Positions 27,839 to 36,828 of a DNA stretch of 64,000 nucleotides are shown one piece after another. The DNA lies in contig JAFUAF010000028.1 in assembly GCA_017460805.1 (NCBI GenBank), positions 1 through 64,000 of the forward strand, given 5' to 3'. The translations under genes were made by a program, and so were the position numbers. Each line of letters starts with the position of its first letter. Within the stretch, counting starts at the first letter, position 1. Under the pieces are notes generated by a model. It saw only the letters and a program-made list of their open reading frames with translations, searched no databases and was not told the origin of the DNA. The DNA is from Bacillota bacterium. GTDB taxonomy: Bacteria > Bacillota > Clostridia > Lachnospirales > CAG-274.

Positions 27839-28546
27839 ATGTCCGAGTTGATAAAATGCAAAAATGTGACACTGGGCTACGAAGACGGCGCGGTGGCGGA
27901 AAATGTGAATTTCAGTGTGAATAAAGGCGATTATCTTGTTGTACTGGGCGAGAACGGCTCGGGCAAGAGCACGCTTGTCAAGACCTTATTGGGTCTGACC
28001 CCCGTTTTAAAAGGCGAGATAAGCGGCAGCGTATCCCATAAGGAGATAGGCTATCTTCCTCAGCAGACGGTCGTACAGCGCGACTTTCCCGCCTCGGTAT
28101 GGGAGATAGTCCTTTCGGGCTGCCTGTCAAAATGCGGTCTGCGCCCGTTCTATAACGACAGCGAAAAAAAGCTTGCCAAGACCAATATGGAGCGCCTTGG
28201 CATAACCGACCTGGCTCAAAAGTGCTACCGCGACCTTTCGGGCGGTCAGCAGCAGCGTGTACTGCTTGCCAGGGCACTTTGCGCAACAGGCAGCGTTTTG
28301 CTGCTTGACGAGCCCGTGACGGGTCTTGACCCAATGGCGGCGGCGGAGATGTACTCGCTGATAGCCGACCTGAATAAAAACGGCATTACTATAATAATGA
28401 TATCCCACGATATGGATGCGGCCGTGAAATACGCAAGCCACGTCCTGCACATGGGCGGCGATATATTCTACGGCACTTTGGACGAGTACTCCAAAAGCCC
28501 CCAGGGCAAATGGTTTTTCAGTATAGGAGGTGAGGCGGATGCTTGA
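27839..28546 (+). CDS. znuC: Zinc ABC transporter ATP-binding protein
   Basis: A 235-residue ABC ATPase energising metal uptake. Walker A is LGENGSGKSTLVK, the Q-loop reads GYLPQQT, the signature is LSGGQQQRVLLARAL, Walker B is VLLLDEPVTGLD and the H-loop is MISHD. Length and motifs fit the ZnuC/MntB group. RBS aggaggg. Its 3' end overlaps znuB by 8 bp, indicating coupled translation. Confidence 0.92.
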   Translation: MSELIKCKNVTLGYEDGAVAENVNFSVNKGDYLVVLGENGSGKSTLVKTLLGLTPVLKGEISGSVSHKEIGYLPQQTVVQRDFPASVWEIVLSGCLSKCGLRPFYNDSEKKLAKTNMERLGITDLAQKCYRDLSGGQQQRVLLARALCATGSVLLLDEPVTGLDPMAAAEMYSLIADLNKNGITIIMISHDMDAAVKYASHVLHMGGDIFYGTLDEYSKSPQGKWFFSIGGEADA

Positions 28547-29378
28547 TAAATTAGGCGAATATTTCCAGTATTCCTTTGTGTGGTATGCGCTTATAGTCGG
28601 CGTGCTTATCGCGCTTTGTGCCTCTCTTTTGGGCGTTACGCTGGTACTGAAACGCTTTTCATTCATAGGCGACGGCCTGTCGCACGTAGCATTCGGCGCT
28701 ATGGCGATAGCAAGTGTTGCCAACTTCACAAATAAAACCGTGATAGTCCTGCCGATAACGGTCATTGCGGCTGTTCTTCTTTTAAGAACGGGCAAAAATA
28801 CCAAAATAAAAGGCGATGCGGCTATTGCCATGATATCGGTCGGGGCGCTTGCTTTCGGCTATATGCTGATGAATATTTTCCCCTCGACTTCCAATGTGTC
28901 GGGCGATGTGTGCAGCACCCTTTTCGGTTCGACAGCCATAATCACGCTTAAAAAGGCGGATGTGTGGCTTTGTCTTGTGATGTCGGCAGTGGTGCTGGCG
29001 GTCTTTGTACTGTTCTATAACAAAATTTTTGCCGTTACTTTTGACGAGGACTTTGCCAAGGCAACGGGCACCAATGCAAATGCCTATAACCTGCTTATTG
29101 CGGTCATTATAGCGGTAATAATCGTACTTGCCATGAATCTGGTCGGCTCACTGCTTATATCGGCACTTGTCATCTTCCCCGCATTGTCCGCAATGCGCAT
29201 TTTCCGAAGCTTTAAAAGTGTTACGGTATTTTCGGCGGTGCTGTCTGCGTTATGCGCACTCATCGGTATTTTAACGTCGATACTTGCAGATACGCCCGTC
29301 GGCAGTACTATAGTCAGCGTGGACGTTATTGCATTTGCTTTGTGCTGTGTGATAGGTTATTTTACCGCAAGGAGGTAA
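28539..29378 (+). CDS. znuB: Zinc ABC transporter permease
   Basis: A 279-residue ABC-3 family permease with about eight hydrophobic segments. Diagnostic parts: GVTLVLKRFSFIGDGLSHVA near the N-terminus, VGALAFGYML, and NLVGSLLISALVIFPALSAM in the C-terminal half. I chose the ATG at 28539, which has ggaggtgagg before it, over an in-frame GTG at 28530 inside the RBS. Confidence 0.92.
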   Translation: MLDKLGEYFQYSFVWYALIVGVLIALCASLLGVTLVLKRFSFIGDGLSHVAFGAMAIASVANFTNKTVIVLPITVIAAVLLLRTGKNTKIKGDAAIAMISVGALAFGYMLMNIFPSTSNVSGDVCSTLFGSTAIITLKKADVWLCLVMSAVVLAVFVLFYNKIFAVTFDEDFAKATGTNANAYNLLIAVIIAVIIVLAMNLVGSLLISALVIFPALSAMRIFRSFKSVTVFSAVLSALCALIGILTSILADTPVGSTIVSVDVIAFALCCVIGYFTARR

Positions 29379-29380
29379 AT

Positions 29381-29914
29381 ATGAAAAGAACGATATTTCT
29401 ACTCGGATTTACGATATTTTTAAGCGGCTGCGGGTCGCAGGGGCATATTGCCGCGCCGCAGAGTGCCGTTGCGGAGGCTATACAGCAGAGCATAGAAGCC
29501 GAGGAAAACGGCGGAGAAGCTCTGCCCGATGCAAAAGTTGTTGAAGAGGCGGCTATGAACAGCGCGGTCGAGGATGTTACGGACGAAAATGTGACCGACC
29601 TGACCCAAATGAACGGCGATATGGTTTATGGTGTGGTTTTTGAAATGATGACAGAGCCCGAGAAATATCTCGGCAAGGAGATAAAGATGAAAGGCACTTG
29701 CAACCGCTTTACCGACCCCGACACAGGCAAGGACTACTATGCCTGCATTATAACGGATGCTGCTGCCTGCTGCGCCCAGGGCATAGAATTTGAACTGCCC
29801 GAGGGCGAAGAATACCCCGAATACGGCAGCGATATAACCGTACAGGGTACATTTTCAAGCTATCTTGAAAAAGGAAACGAGTTTTATGTGCTGAAAGATG
29901 CAAAACTAAGTTAA
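29381..29914 (+). CDS. Lipoprotein with OB-fold-like domain, last gene of the zinc operon
   Basis: A 177-residue lipoprotein (lipobox TIFLSGCGS). A low-complexity Ala/Glu-rich spacer (VAEAIQQSIEAEENGGEA) precedes a beta-rich domain (PEKYLGKEIKMKGTCNRF, DITVQGTFSSYLEKGNEFY) with OB-fold character and three Cys (a CC pair and one more). It starts 2 bp after znuB with RBS ggaggt, so it belongs to the zinc operon. A metal-related accessory role is inference from position. Confidence 0.7.
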   Translation: MKRTIFLLGFTIFLSGCGSQGHIAAPQSAVAEAIQQSIEAEENGGEALPDAKVVEEAAMNSAVEDVTDENVTDLTQMNGDMVYGVVFEMMTEPEKYLGKEIKMKGTCNRFTDPDTGKDYYACIITDAAACCAQGIEFELPEGEEYPEYGSDITVQGTFSSYLEKGNEFYVLKDAKLS

Positions 29915-29930
29915 AAAATATATATACATA

Positions 29931-29976
29931 AAAACAGCGGTATTCGGTGTATTGTACGAATACCGCTGTTTGTTTT
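29931..29976. terminator. Bidirectional terminator between the zinc operon and the CobW gene
   Basis: A 14-bp perfect stem aacagcggtattcg / cgaataccgctgtt with a T run on the right and an A-rich left flank. Confidence 0.85.
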
Positions 29977-31269
29977 TTATTTCAATGCTGCGTTCATTGT
30001 TTTATTGATATAGTCTTTGTCAAGCCCCTGGCCGATAAACACTATTTTATTAAGTCTGTCGCCGTATTTGGGGTCCCAGTTGTCGGCAATCTCGGGGTAC
30101 TGCGCGATTATATCCATCTGTTCTTCTTTGGACATAGCGGCCACCCACTGATTTGCCGCGTCTATTGATATCTGCTTGCCCGACTGCTCGTAAATGCACA
30201 TAAGGTCGGGTGCTTCGTCAAACCATACAAAGCCCTTTGAGCGGATTATGCTCTTGCCGAGTTCAAGGACTGCCTTCTCGAATTTTTCCTTTACAAAAGG
30301 CTCTACGACCGAATAAACATAAGTGTTTATGCCGTATTCAAGCGCTTCGCCGTGTGAATGGTCGTGTGTATGTTCGTGGTGATGATGGTGATGATGTCCA
30401 TGTTCATGCTCATGCTCATGCTCATCTTCGTCATGGTCATGGTGATGATGCTCGTGCTCGTGTTCATGGTCATGATGATGTTCATGTTCATGCTCATGCT
30501 CTTCTTTTTCGTGTTCTTCGCGTTCGTCATCATGCTCCATAGCCTGTACCCAGCCTGCCGCATTGTAAGCTTTCTGCATATCAAATACGCCCGTGTCGAT
30601 TATTTTGTCCGTATCGACAACGCCGTGGTCGGCTTCCATGATAACGGCACTTGGATTAAGTGCCGAAACAACAGCGCGGATATGGTCTTTCTGCTCGCCG
30701 GAAACAAGATCTATCTTGTTTAAAAGTGCAATATTGCAGAATTCTATCTGCTCAATAAGAAGCGGTGTAAGATCCTCTTCCTCGCCGTTTTCGTTCTGCT
30801 GTGTAAAGCTGTCGCCGCACTCGAATTCGTCTGCAAGGCGGTAAGCGTCAACTACCGTTATAACGCTGTCAAGCTTGCAGTGTACGGGCATACGGTTCTG
30901 CTCCAATGCTTCTTCCATTGCAAGAATGGTGTTTGCAATAGGCAGAGGCTCGCAGATGCCGCTGGCTTCGATAACGATATAGTCGCACTTGTTCTGCTGT
31001 AAAAGAGAGCCTATCTGATTGATAAGGTCGGTCTTTAATGTACAGCAGATACAGCCGTTTGAAAGCGCAACAACGTCCTTATCCTCTTCCTGGATAAAAT
31101 CGGACTTGTTGATAAGCTCGGCATCAATGTTTATCTCACCGATGTCGTTTACGATAACGGCAATCCTTTTGCCGTTAGGGTTTCTTAAAATGTTGTTTAA
31201 AAGTGTGGTCTTGCCTGCACCCAAAAAGCCCGTAAGCAGGGTAATGGGTACTGTTTTTACTGGTTTCAT
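29977..31269 (-). CDS. CobW/ZNG-type GTPase with long His-rich metal-binding segment
   Basis: A 430-residue G3E-family metallochaperone GTPase. Walker A is TGFLGAGKTTLLNN, the metal motif is NGCICCTLKTDL (CxCC), and the G4-like motif is LLNKIDLVS. Between the two domains (about residues 245-310) lies a run of some 60 residues almost entirely His, Glu and Asp (HEHEHHHDHEH-type). The C-terminal CobW_C domain carries RSKGFVWFDEAPD. It lies tail-to-tail with the zinc operon, which suggests zinc allocation to client enzymes. RBS gaggtg precedes the ATG. Confidence 0.88.
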   Translation of the reverse strand: MKPVKTVPITLLTGFLGAGKTTLLNNILRNPNGKRIAVIVNDIGEINIDAELINKSDFIQEEDKDVVALSNGCICCTLKTDLINQIGSLLQQNKCDYIVIEASGICEPLPIANTILAMEEALEQNRMPVHCKLDSVITVVDAYRLADEFECGDSFTQQNENGEEEDLTPLLIEQIEFCNIALLNKIDLVSGEQKDHIRAVVSALNPSAVIMEADHGVVDTDKIIDTGVFDMQKAYNAAGWVQAMEHDDEREEHEKEEHEHEHEHHHDHEHEHEHHHHDHDEDEHEHEHEHGHHHHHHHEHTHDHSHGEALEYGINTYVYSVVEPFVKEKFEKAVLELGKSIIRSKGFVWFDEAPDLMCIYEQSGKQISIDAANQWVAAMSKEEQMDIIAQYPEIADNWDPKYGDRLNKIVFIGQGLDKDYINKTMNAALK

Positions 31270-31308
31270 TTTTTTTCACCTCATATAAAAATTTATTCTT
31301 ATGTAATT

Positions 31309-33276
31309 TTATTGTACCACTATCTCGTGGATAACATCATCATCCGTTGTCTGTACAACAGGCTCGACTATGACATCCTCTTTTTGTTTTGAGGTTATCT
31401 CAATGGGCGGCTCGGTCACAGGTACGGGTACGGGTGCTTGTGTCACGGGTACGGGTGCTTGTGTCACGGGTACGGGTGCCTGAGTCACGGGAGGCGGCGG
31501 AGCTTGTGTCACAGGCTGAGGCGCTTGTGTTACGGGCTTCGCCTGAGTTACGGGCTTCGCCTGTGTTGCGGGCTGTGCCTTAGTCGCAGGCTGAGGAGCC
31601 TTTGTTGTGGGCTGAGCTGCCTTTGTTGTAGGCTGTGTTTTTGTAACGGGTGCGGAGGTCGTTATCTCCGTGGTCGTTTCCGTAGTTGTAGTGGTCGTTG
31701 TTGTAGTAGTTGTCGAGGACGGGTCGGGCAAAACCATCATTTTGCCCACGCCGTACTGATTTATATGGTAGCATACAACGGGCATACCCGGGTAAACATA
31801 GCTGTACACCTGCTTAGCGGTGCTTAAAGAAAGGTTTACACAGCCGTGCGAGCCGTGTGTAAGGTATCTTCTGCCGCCGAAAGAACTTTGCCAAACGGCA
31901 TCGTGCAGACCTATGCCGCGGTTGAACGGCATCCAGTAGCTTACGGGTGTACGGTAGTTGTCACCGACTAAGATCGCGGGGCTCATTTTTTTCTTTATAC
32001 GGTATGTGCCCGGAGGGGTTATCCTGTTGGGCGGGAGACCCGTTACACAGGGTGCATCGAGAACTCGCTTGCCGTCCGACCAGACATAGATATGCTGATT
32101 GGTAAGGTCTACCTCGACATAGCTTCTGCCCACATCGTCGTTGCCGTGGCCTACGCCCATTACGGAATAAACTGGGTAGCGTACTGTGTCCTGACCCGCT
32201 TTTATTACATTTACAAGCGACTGTACTTCGGCTTCCTGGTCGATAAGCCAGCCGAAATCGCCGCCTTTTACCGTGGTTCTTGTACCGAATGCGGTCAAGA
32301 ATTCTCTTGTCTGACCGTAGGTGTTGAATGTCTTTGCAAATTCGGCTACCCAAGCCGCCACTTTTTTGCGGTCGAAGTAAACATCATAATTGTCGGTCAC
32401 AAACAGCCAGTCGTGGATAAGTTCCTTATCGACTATGGTGTGCTGTGCGCCGGGCCCCATATTCATGGTGATAGTGGGGCTGATATATTTGTTTGCCAGG
32501 TCGCAGGCATCTTTTACTTTCTGCGACTCTGCCGTAAATTCGGGCATTTCGTAGCAGTTTGCTTCCAAAAGGTCTATGCTTTCCTTGTGGTCTTCCGCCG
32601 CTTCTTTTACGGCCGCACAAAGCTTGTCGGTCAAAATTTTTCCTCCGTGTGCGCCGTCTTCTATTGCGTATTTGTCGCCGTCAAAGTAGACCGAAGCATT
32701 TACGGGCGGGGTGTCCTGCATATTTTTTACGGTGTCAAGGTTTTCGACAGCCGTCTTTACCATATCTTCGTCGCAGATAAAGGCATCTTCCAACTCGACA
32801 TTGTTTTTTCGGAAAAAGCCCGCGCCCCAGGCAAGCGGGTGCTGTTCGGTCATTACCTTGTCTATCCTGTCGGAAACATTGTATTTAAGGCCGATATCCT
32901 CGGCGGAAAGGCTGTCCTTTACCTCACCGCCGTCGGTTATTTCAAGCTTGTAATCGACAGCCGCATTTGCCATTTTCTGCTTTACGGCTTCTACCGACAG
33001 ACCTGTACAGTTTACGCCGCTTATCTCCGTTCCAGGGTTAAAGTGGCTTTTGAAAAATAAAAATCCCGTCAGAACATAGCCCAGCGCAAGTGCAAAAACA
33101 ACCATTGCAATGGTTATAAGCGCACCCTTTGCGCCGCCGCTTTCGCTTTCTTCCGTCTGAGCGGGTTCGGCTGGCTTTTGTGCTTCTTCCGTCTGAACGG
33201 CTTCGGCGGGTTTTTGTGCTTCCTGCGCTTGCTTCTGTTCGGGCGCAGTCTGCTTTATATCGTTATTTTCTTCCAT
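31309..33276 (-). CDS. L,D-transpeptidase (YkuD) with PG-binding domains and Pro/Thr-rich tail
   Basis: A 655-residue cell-wall cross-linking enzyme. Order: cytoplasmic Gln/Glu/Ala-rich N-terminus with repeated EEAQKPAEP-like units, one transmembrane helix (LITIAMVVFALALGYVLTGF), two VanW/PG_binding_4-like domains, and a YkuD catalytic domain ending in HGSHGCVNLSLSTAKQVY with the nucleophile Cys. A 140-residue tail follows, first a run of about 12 Thr, then Pro/Thr/Val/Gln repeats (TQAPVPV units). Such tails usually lie in the wall. RBS aaggac. Confidence 0.9.
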   Translation of the reverse strand: MEENNDIKQTAPEQKQAQEAQKPAEAVQTEEAQKPAEPAQTEESESGGAKGALITIAMVVFALALGYVLTGFLFFKSHFNPGTEISGVNCTGLSVEAVKQKMANAAVDYKLEITDGGEVKDSLSAEDIGLKYNVSDRIDKVMTEQHPLAWGAGFFRKNNVELEDAFICDEDMVKTAVENLDTVKNMQDTPPVNASVYFDGDKYAIEDGAHGGKILTDKLCAAVKEAAEDHKESIDLLEANCYEMPEFTAESQKVKDACDLANKYISPTITMNMGPGAQHTIVDKELIHDWLFVTDNYDVYFDRKKVAAWVAEFAKTFNTYGQTREFLTAFGTRTTVKGGDFGWLIDQEAEVQSLVNVIKAGQDTVRYPVYSVMGVGHGNDDVGRSYVEVDLTNQHIYVWSDGKRVLDAPCVTGLPPNRITPPGTYRIKKKMSPAILVGDNYRTPVSYWMPFNRGIGLHDAVWQSSFGGRRYLTHGSHGCVNLSLSTAKQVYSYVYPGMPVVCYHINQYGVGKMMVLPDPSSTTTTTTTTTTTETTTEITTSAPVTKTQPTTKAAQPTTKAPQPATKAQPATQAKPVTQAKPVTQAPQPVTQAPPPPVTQAPVPVTQAPVPVTQAPVPVPVTEPPIEITSKQKEDVIVEPVVQTTDDDVIHEIVVQ

Positions 33277-33289
33277 AATTGTCCTTCCT

Positions 33290-33317
33290 GATTTTACTGC
33301 TTTGATTTTACTGCTTT
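33290..33317. repeat. 14-bp tandem duplication
   Basis: gattttactgcttt occurs twice in tandem just upstream of the L,D-transpeptidase start. It may affect that gene's 5' leader. Confidence 0.6.
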
Positions 33318-33535
33318 ATCTTTAACAAAACTACATATAAATAAGTATATACATAATCAATACAAGTTATAATATCAAAATATGTATTTAAAAGCAATAG
33401 CTTTCGCGAATTTGCATATTTCAAGTTTGTTACAGAAATATTAAACATTAAAATAGGTATAGAAATGTCGGATATTATATGTTATAATCATAAAAAATAA
33501 TAAAATAGGGATAATGTGTTTTGGAGGCACGAATA

Positions 33536-34846
33536 ATGAAAAGGGTATCAATTCTTTTGATTTTATTTATAATACTTTTGCCCGTGAGTGCATGGGCAGC
33601 GCCCGCACAGAGGTACAGTCTTAATGTCAACGGCGCAAAACTGACCGCCTACCTTGCCGAAGACGAGGTTTATGTCAGACCCGAGGAGCTGGCGAGCGCC
33701 TGCGCGGGTACAAATTTTGCCTTTGATGTAAGTTATGCGGAAAATGCTTATAAAATAACTTTAAAGACCGATTTTTCGGGCGACCTGCAAAAATTCAAGT
33801 CCAAAGCGGCTTATGATGATGTGCCGATAAGTGAGGTAACATTCGCCGTTGACGGTATTGATGCGCAGGGCAGCTTAAAGACGGCGGTAATAGAGGAAAA
33901 ACCGTTTTTAAGATTGCTGGATATAGGCAATATAGCGGGCTTCGGCTACACCAGAAATAAAAATACGGGGGCTGTCATTCTTGCAAAACAGCCGAGCGTA
34001 AATTCCCTGCGAACAGGCAGAAACCTTTCCGCAGGCAGATACATAGACCTGATGAGCGACCTGCTTTACAGCAGCGTGCTTTCAAGCGACAATATGCGTG
34101 TGGCGGCACACAGCGCAGACATAGCAAGACTTCTTGCACCCGAAGACTACACACCCCTTAAAATTTCGGCAAACTCGCCTTTGGCGCCGATAGCGGCAAA
34201 TACACTGACCGCGGTTTTAAAAGAAAGCGATACAAGGGATATAGACCCCGAGAAAAAAATGGTCGCAATTACCTTTGACGACGGCCCGCGCGAGGGCAAT
34301 ACCGAAAGGATACTTGAAGCGCTTGATGCCGTTGACGGCCGTGCCACATTCTTTATGGTGGGCACAAATGTCGAAAATTATCCCGATACAGTCCGTGCCG
34401 TTGCCGAGCAGGGCAGCGAACTTGCAAACCACTCCTACAACCATCCGCAGCTTACCACTCTCGGCACAAGCGGCGCTATGGAGCAGATAAATCATACGAA
34501 TCAGCTTATTGCCGATGCAACGGGTGTAACGCCGACTATCGGCCGCCCGCCTTACGGTTCTATTGATGCGGATATCATAAATGCTTCGGGTATGGAATGG
34601 TTCAACTGGAGTGTTGATACGCTTGACTGGAAGAGCAGAAATGCCGATTCGGTCTGCGATGTAATTATGCAGAATGTCGGTGACAGGGATGTTATCCTTA
34701 TGCACGATATCCATGACAGCACCGTTGAGGCCGCTGTCAGAATAATCCCGTGGCTTCACGAGCAGGGTTATCAGCTTGTTACAATAAGCGAACTTGCCGA
34801 AGTTGAGGGCGGCGCAGAAAATGTGTCGGGGCATATAAAGAGATAA
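33536..34846 (+). CDS. Polysaccharide deacetylase (NodB family)
   Basis: A 436-residue exported protein. Signal peptide VSILLILFIILLPVSAWAAP. The first half resembles the copper-amine-oxidase N-terminal-like stalk (VNGAKLTAYLAEDEVYVRPE). The NodB domain begins near residue 240 with VAITFDDGP, then the metal ligands ANHSYNHPQ, the RPPYGSID motif, FNWSVDTLDW and ILMHDIH. All catalytic motifs are intact, so deacetylation of peptidoglycan or another wall glycan is likely. Start chosen at the ATG with GGAGG upstream; the TTG at 33521 precedes the RBS. Confidence 0.9.
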   Translation: MKRVSILLILFIILLPVSAWAAPAQRYSLNVNGAKLTAYLAEDEVYVRPEELASACAGTNFAFDVSYAENAYKITLKTDFSGDLQKFKSKAAYDDVPISEVTFAVDGIDAQGSLKTAVIEEKPFLRLLDIGNIAGFGYTRNKNTGAVILAKQPSVNSLRTGRNLSAGRYIDLMSDLLYSSVLSSDNMRVAAHSADIARLLAPEDYTPLKISANSPLAPIAANTLTAVLKESDTRDIDPEKKMVAITFDDGPREGNTERILEALDAVDGRATFFMVGTNVENYPDTVRAVAEQGSELANHSYNHPQLTTLGTSGAMEQINHTNQLIADATGVTPTIGRPPYGSIDADIINASGMEWFNWSVDTLDWKSRNADSVCDVIMQNVGDRDVILMHDIHDSTVEAAVRIIPWLHEQGYQLVTISELAEVEGGAENVSGHIKR

Positions 34847-34851
34847 AAAAT

Positions 34852-34885
34852 AGGGCTGCAGCACTGTGCTTCAGCCCTTGTTTTT
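34852..34885 (+). terminator. Deacetylase terminator
   Basis: Stem agggctgcagc / gcttcagccct with one mismatch, followed by tgttttt. Confidence 0.75.
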
Positions 34886-35087
34886 GCAGGGGTTTCCCAC
34901 CCCTGCACCCCGGCTCGCTTTTTAGAAAAGCGAGGGAAAACATATTCGCGAATAAGGATTAACTAAATTTGTAGTTATACACCGCGGCTTATTTTTTGTG
35001 TCGCAAATTATCATTTGCGACGGGATTCAAATTGGAATTTCACATTATGGCAAAAATAAAAATGGCATAACTCAAAGAATAAAAATA

Positions 35088-35116
35088 TTGACTTTTTGGC
35101 ATAAATAGATTATTCT
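35088..35116 (+). promoter_or_regulatory. Promoter of the LivK-type gene
   Basis: TTGACT (35088-35093) and TATTCT (35111-35116), spacer 17. Confidence 0.65.
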
Positions 35117-35201
35117 ATTAGTGTATTGTATTGGTAATAAATACCTAAATTATTCTTTTGTAACAGGAGAATATTAAAAAACGAAAGGGGAAAATCATAT
35201 T

Positions 35202-36374
35202 ATGAAAAGATTGATTGCAAGTTTAACGGCAGTAGTTATGGCTGCGGCGTGCATGACAGGCTGCGGCGGCTCGGGCAATGCAGGCAGCGGTTCTGCAGGC
35301 GGCTCTTCATCGGGTGCTTCCACAGCAGAGGGCGGCGTATTCAAGATCGGCGGTATCGGTCCTCTTACAGGTGATGCTTCAAGCTATGGTATCTCCGTTA
35401 AAAACGGTGCGCAGATCGCTGTTGACGAGATAAATGAGGCAGGCGGTGCAGCAGGCTATCAGCTGGAACTTCTTTTCGAGGACGATGAACTTGACGAAGA
35501 GAAGAGTGTAAACGCTTATAACAAGCTTATGGACAGCGGCGTAAACGCTATTCTGGGCTCTGTAACAAGCGGCTGTTCCATTGCCGTTTCCGAAGTTTCC
35601 AAAGACGACGGTATCTTACAGATCACTCCTTCGGGTTCCGCTCAGGCTTGTACACAGTATGACAACGCATTCAGAATTTGCTTTACAGACCCCATGCAGG
35701 GCGAGCTTATGGCTAAGTACATTATAGAAAAGGGCATCAAAAAGACTGCTATCATCTACAATGTATCGGACGAATATTCAAAGGGTATCGCAGATGCTTT
35801 CACAACAGAGTATCAGGCAGCAGGCGGCACGATATCCGCAAGCGAGAGTTACAACACAGGCGACATCGACTTTAAAACACAGCTTACAACTATCAAAAAC
35901 AGCGATGCAGAGGCACTTTTCCTCCCTGTTTACTACTCTGATGTAGCTTCTATCTCCGAGCAGGCGGCAGGCGTTGGCCTTGCACTTCCTTACTTTGGCT
36001 GTGACGGCTGGGACGGCGTTATCAAGCAGCTCAACGGCGACACATCAAAGATAGACGGCGCTGTTTTCCTTACACCTTTTGTTGCATCCAGCGAGGATGA
36101 AAAGGTAAAGAACTTCGTTGAAAAGTACAGCGAAAAGTTCGGCGCAACACCCGACCAGTTCGCAGCTGACGGTTATGACGGCGTTTACGCTATGGCTAAG
36201 GCTCTGGAGCAGACAAACGGCGATGCTTCAAACGAGGCTCTTATCTCCGCTATGACTTCTATCACGGTAGACGGCGTAACAGGCAGCATGACATTTGATG
36301 CAAGCGGCGAGCCCAATAAGGACGCTCTTGTTGCTGTTATCAAAGACGGCGAATATACTCCAGAAGAAAAATAA
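35202..36374 (+). CDS. Branched-chain amino acid ABC transporter substrate-binding lipoprotein (LivK type), orphan
   Basis: A 390-residue periplasmic-binding-protein type I lipoprotein. The lipobox is AACMTGCGG, followed by a Gly/Ser spacer. The domain opens with FKIGGIGPLTGDASSYGISV and KNGAQIAVDEINEAGG, standard for Leu/Ile/Val binding proteins. Codon use is even and the RBS strong, suggesting good expression. No LivH/M/G/F genes follow: the next feature is a terminator and the trp leader. It may serve a transporter encoded elsewhere. Confidence 0.88.
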   Translation: MKRLIASLTAVVMAAACMTGCGGSGNAGSGSAGGSSSGASTAEGGVFKIGGIGPLTGDASSYGISVKNGAQIAVDEINEAGGAAGYQLELLFEDDELDEEKSVNAYNKLMDSGVNAILGSVTSGCSIAVSEVSKDDGILQITPSGSAQACTQYDNAFRICFTDPMQGELMAKYIIEKGIKKTAIIYNVSDEYSKGIADAFTTEYQAAGGTISASESYNTGDIDFKTQLTTIKNSDAEALFLPVYYSDVASISEQAAGVGLALPYFGCDGWDGVIKQLNGDTSKIDGAVFLTPFVASSEDEKVKNFVEKYSEKFGATPDQFAADGYDGVYAMAKALEQTNGDASNEALISAMTSITVDGVTGSMTFDASGEPNKDALVAVIKDGEYTPEEK

Positions 36375-36386
36375 TAATTGATTTTA

Positions 36387-36416
36387 TGGGGCAGGTTTTT
36401 CCTGCCTCTTTTTTGT
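36387..36416 (+). terminator. Terminator after the LivK-type gene
   Basis: Stem gggcagg / cctgcct with a T5 loop and a T tract. Confidence 0.8.
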
Positions 36417-36451
36417 AATAAAAATTATTTTCCTAATTTTAAAATTTCCTA

Positions 36452-36480
36452 TTGACAAATAAGGAAAATTGATGTATGAT
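36452..36480 (+). promoter_or_regulatory. Promoter of the trp operon
   Basis: TTGACA (36452-36457) and TATGAT (36475-36480) with a 17-bp spacer, just ahead of the T-box leader. Confidence 0.8.
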
Positions 36481-36499
36481 TATTTACACAAAAAACATT

Positions 36500-36790
36500 T
36501 AATACTTTAAACCGATGAAGCGGAGATAAAAACGGTACACGCCCTAAAGGCTATGCCGACAGAGAGCCCGTATTGCTGGAAGCGGGCAGGAAACAGACTG
36601 TTAAATGGACCGCAGAGGGTATGGTGAAATATTTAAGTAGCCGTAACGTGAGGGCATACGTTAGTTCGCCGAGGGTATGATAGTACCCGATAAAGTGCGC
36701 AGCAAAGCTGTGAAGCAAGGTGGCACCGCGAGTTGAGATTTCGACCCGTCCTTGACAGAGATAAAATCTGTCTTGGACGGGTTTTATTAT
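36500..36790 (+). promoter_or_regulatory. Tryptophan T-box leader
   Basis: A tRNA-sensing riboregulator. The conserved T-box core GGTGGCACCGCG is at 36719-36730. Stem I precedes it with an AGAGAG-type start and GGAAGCGGGCAGGAAAC. The candidate specifier codon is TGG at 36606-36608 (Trp), in an aaTGGAcc context. The bulge UGGC would pair with a GCCA acceptor end, matching the G discriminator of bacterial tRNA-Trp. A terminator with stem cccgtccttgacaga / tctgtcttggacggg and a T tract closes the leader at 36744-36786. Uncharged tRNA-Trp should favour read-through into trpE. Confidence 0.92.
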
Positions 36791-36828
36791 TGGCAAAAAT
36801 CAGCACAAATACGAAAGGAGAACTCAAA

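Larger units (their letters stand above)
34847..35201 (+). other. Intergenic region: terminator, repeat relic, promoter
   Basis: Contains a terminator (34852-34885), an unusual C-rich stretch, a hairpin gtcgcaaat / atttgcgac (about 35001-35022) followed by caaattggaattt (35028-35040) as at the ends of the repeat elements, then a promoter for the next gene. The hairpin plus 12-mer looks like the relic end of the 4558-4890 type of element. Confidence 0.55.

Noticed and set aside
30327..30584. Met/His/Thr-rich frames opposite the CobW gene
   Set aside because: They are antisense readings of the His-rich codon run in the CobW gene and have no RBS.
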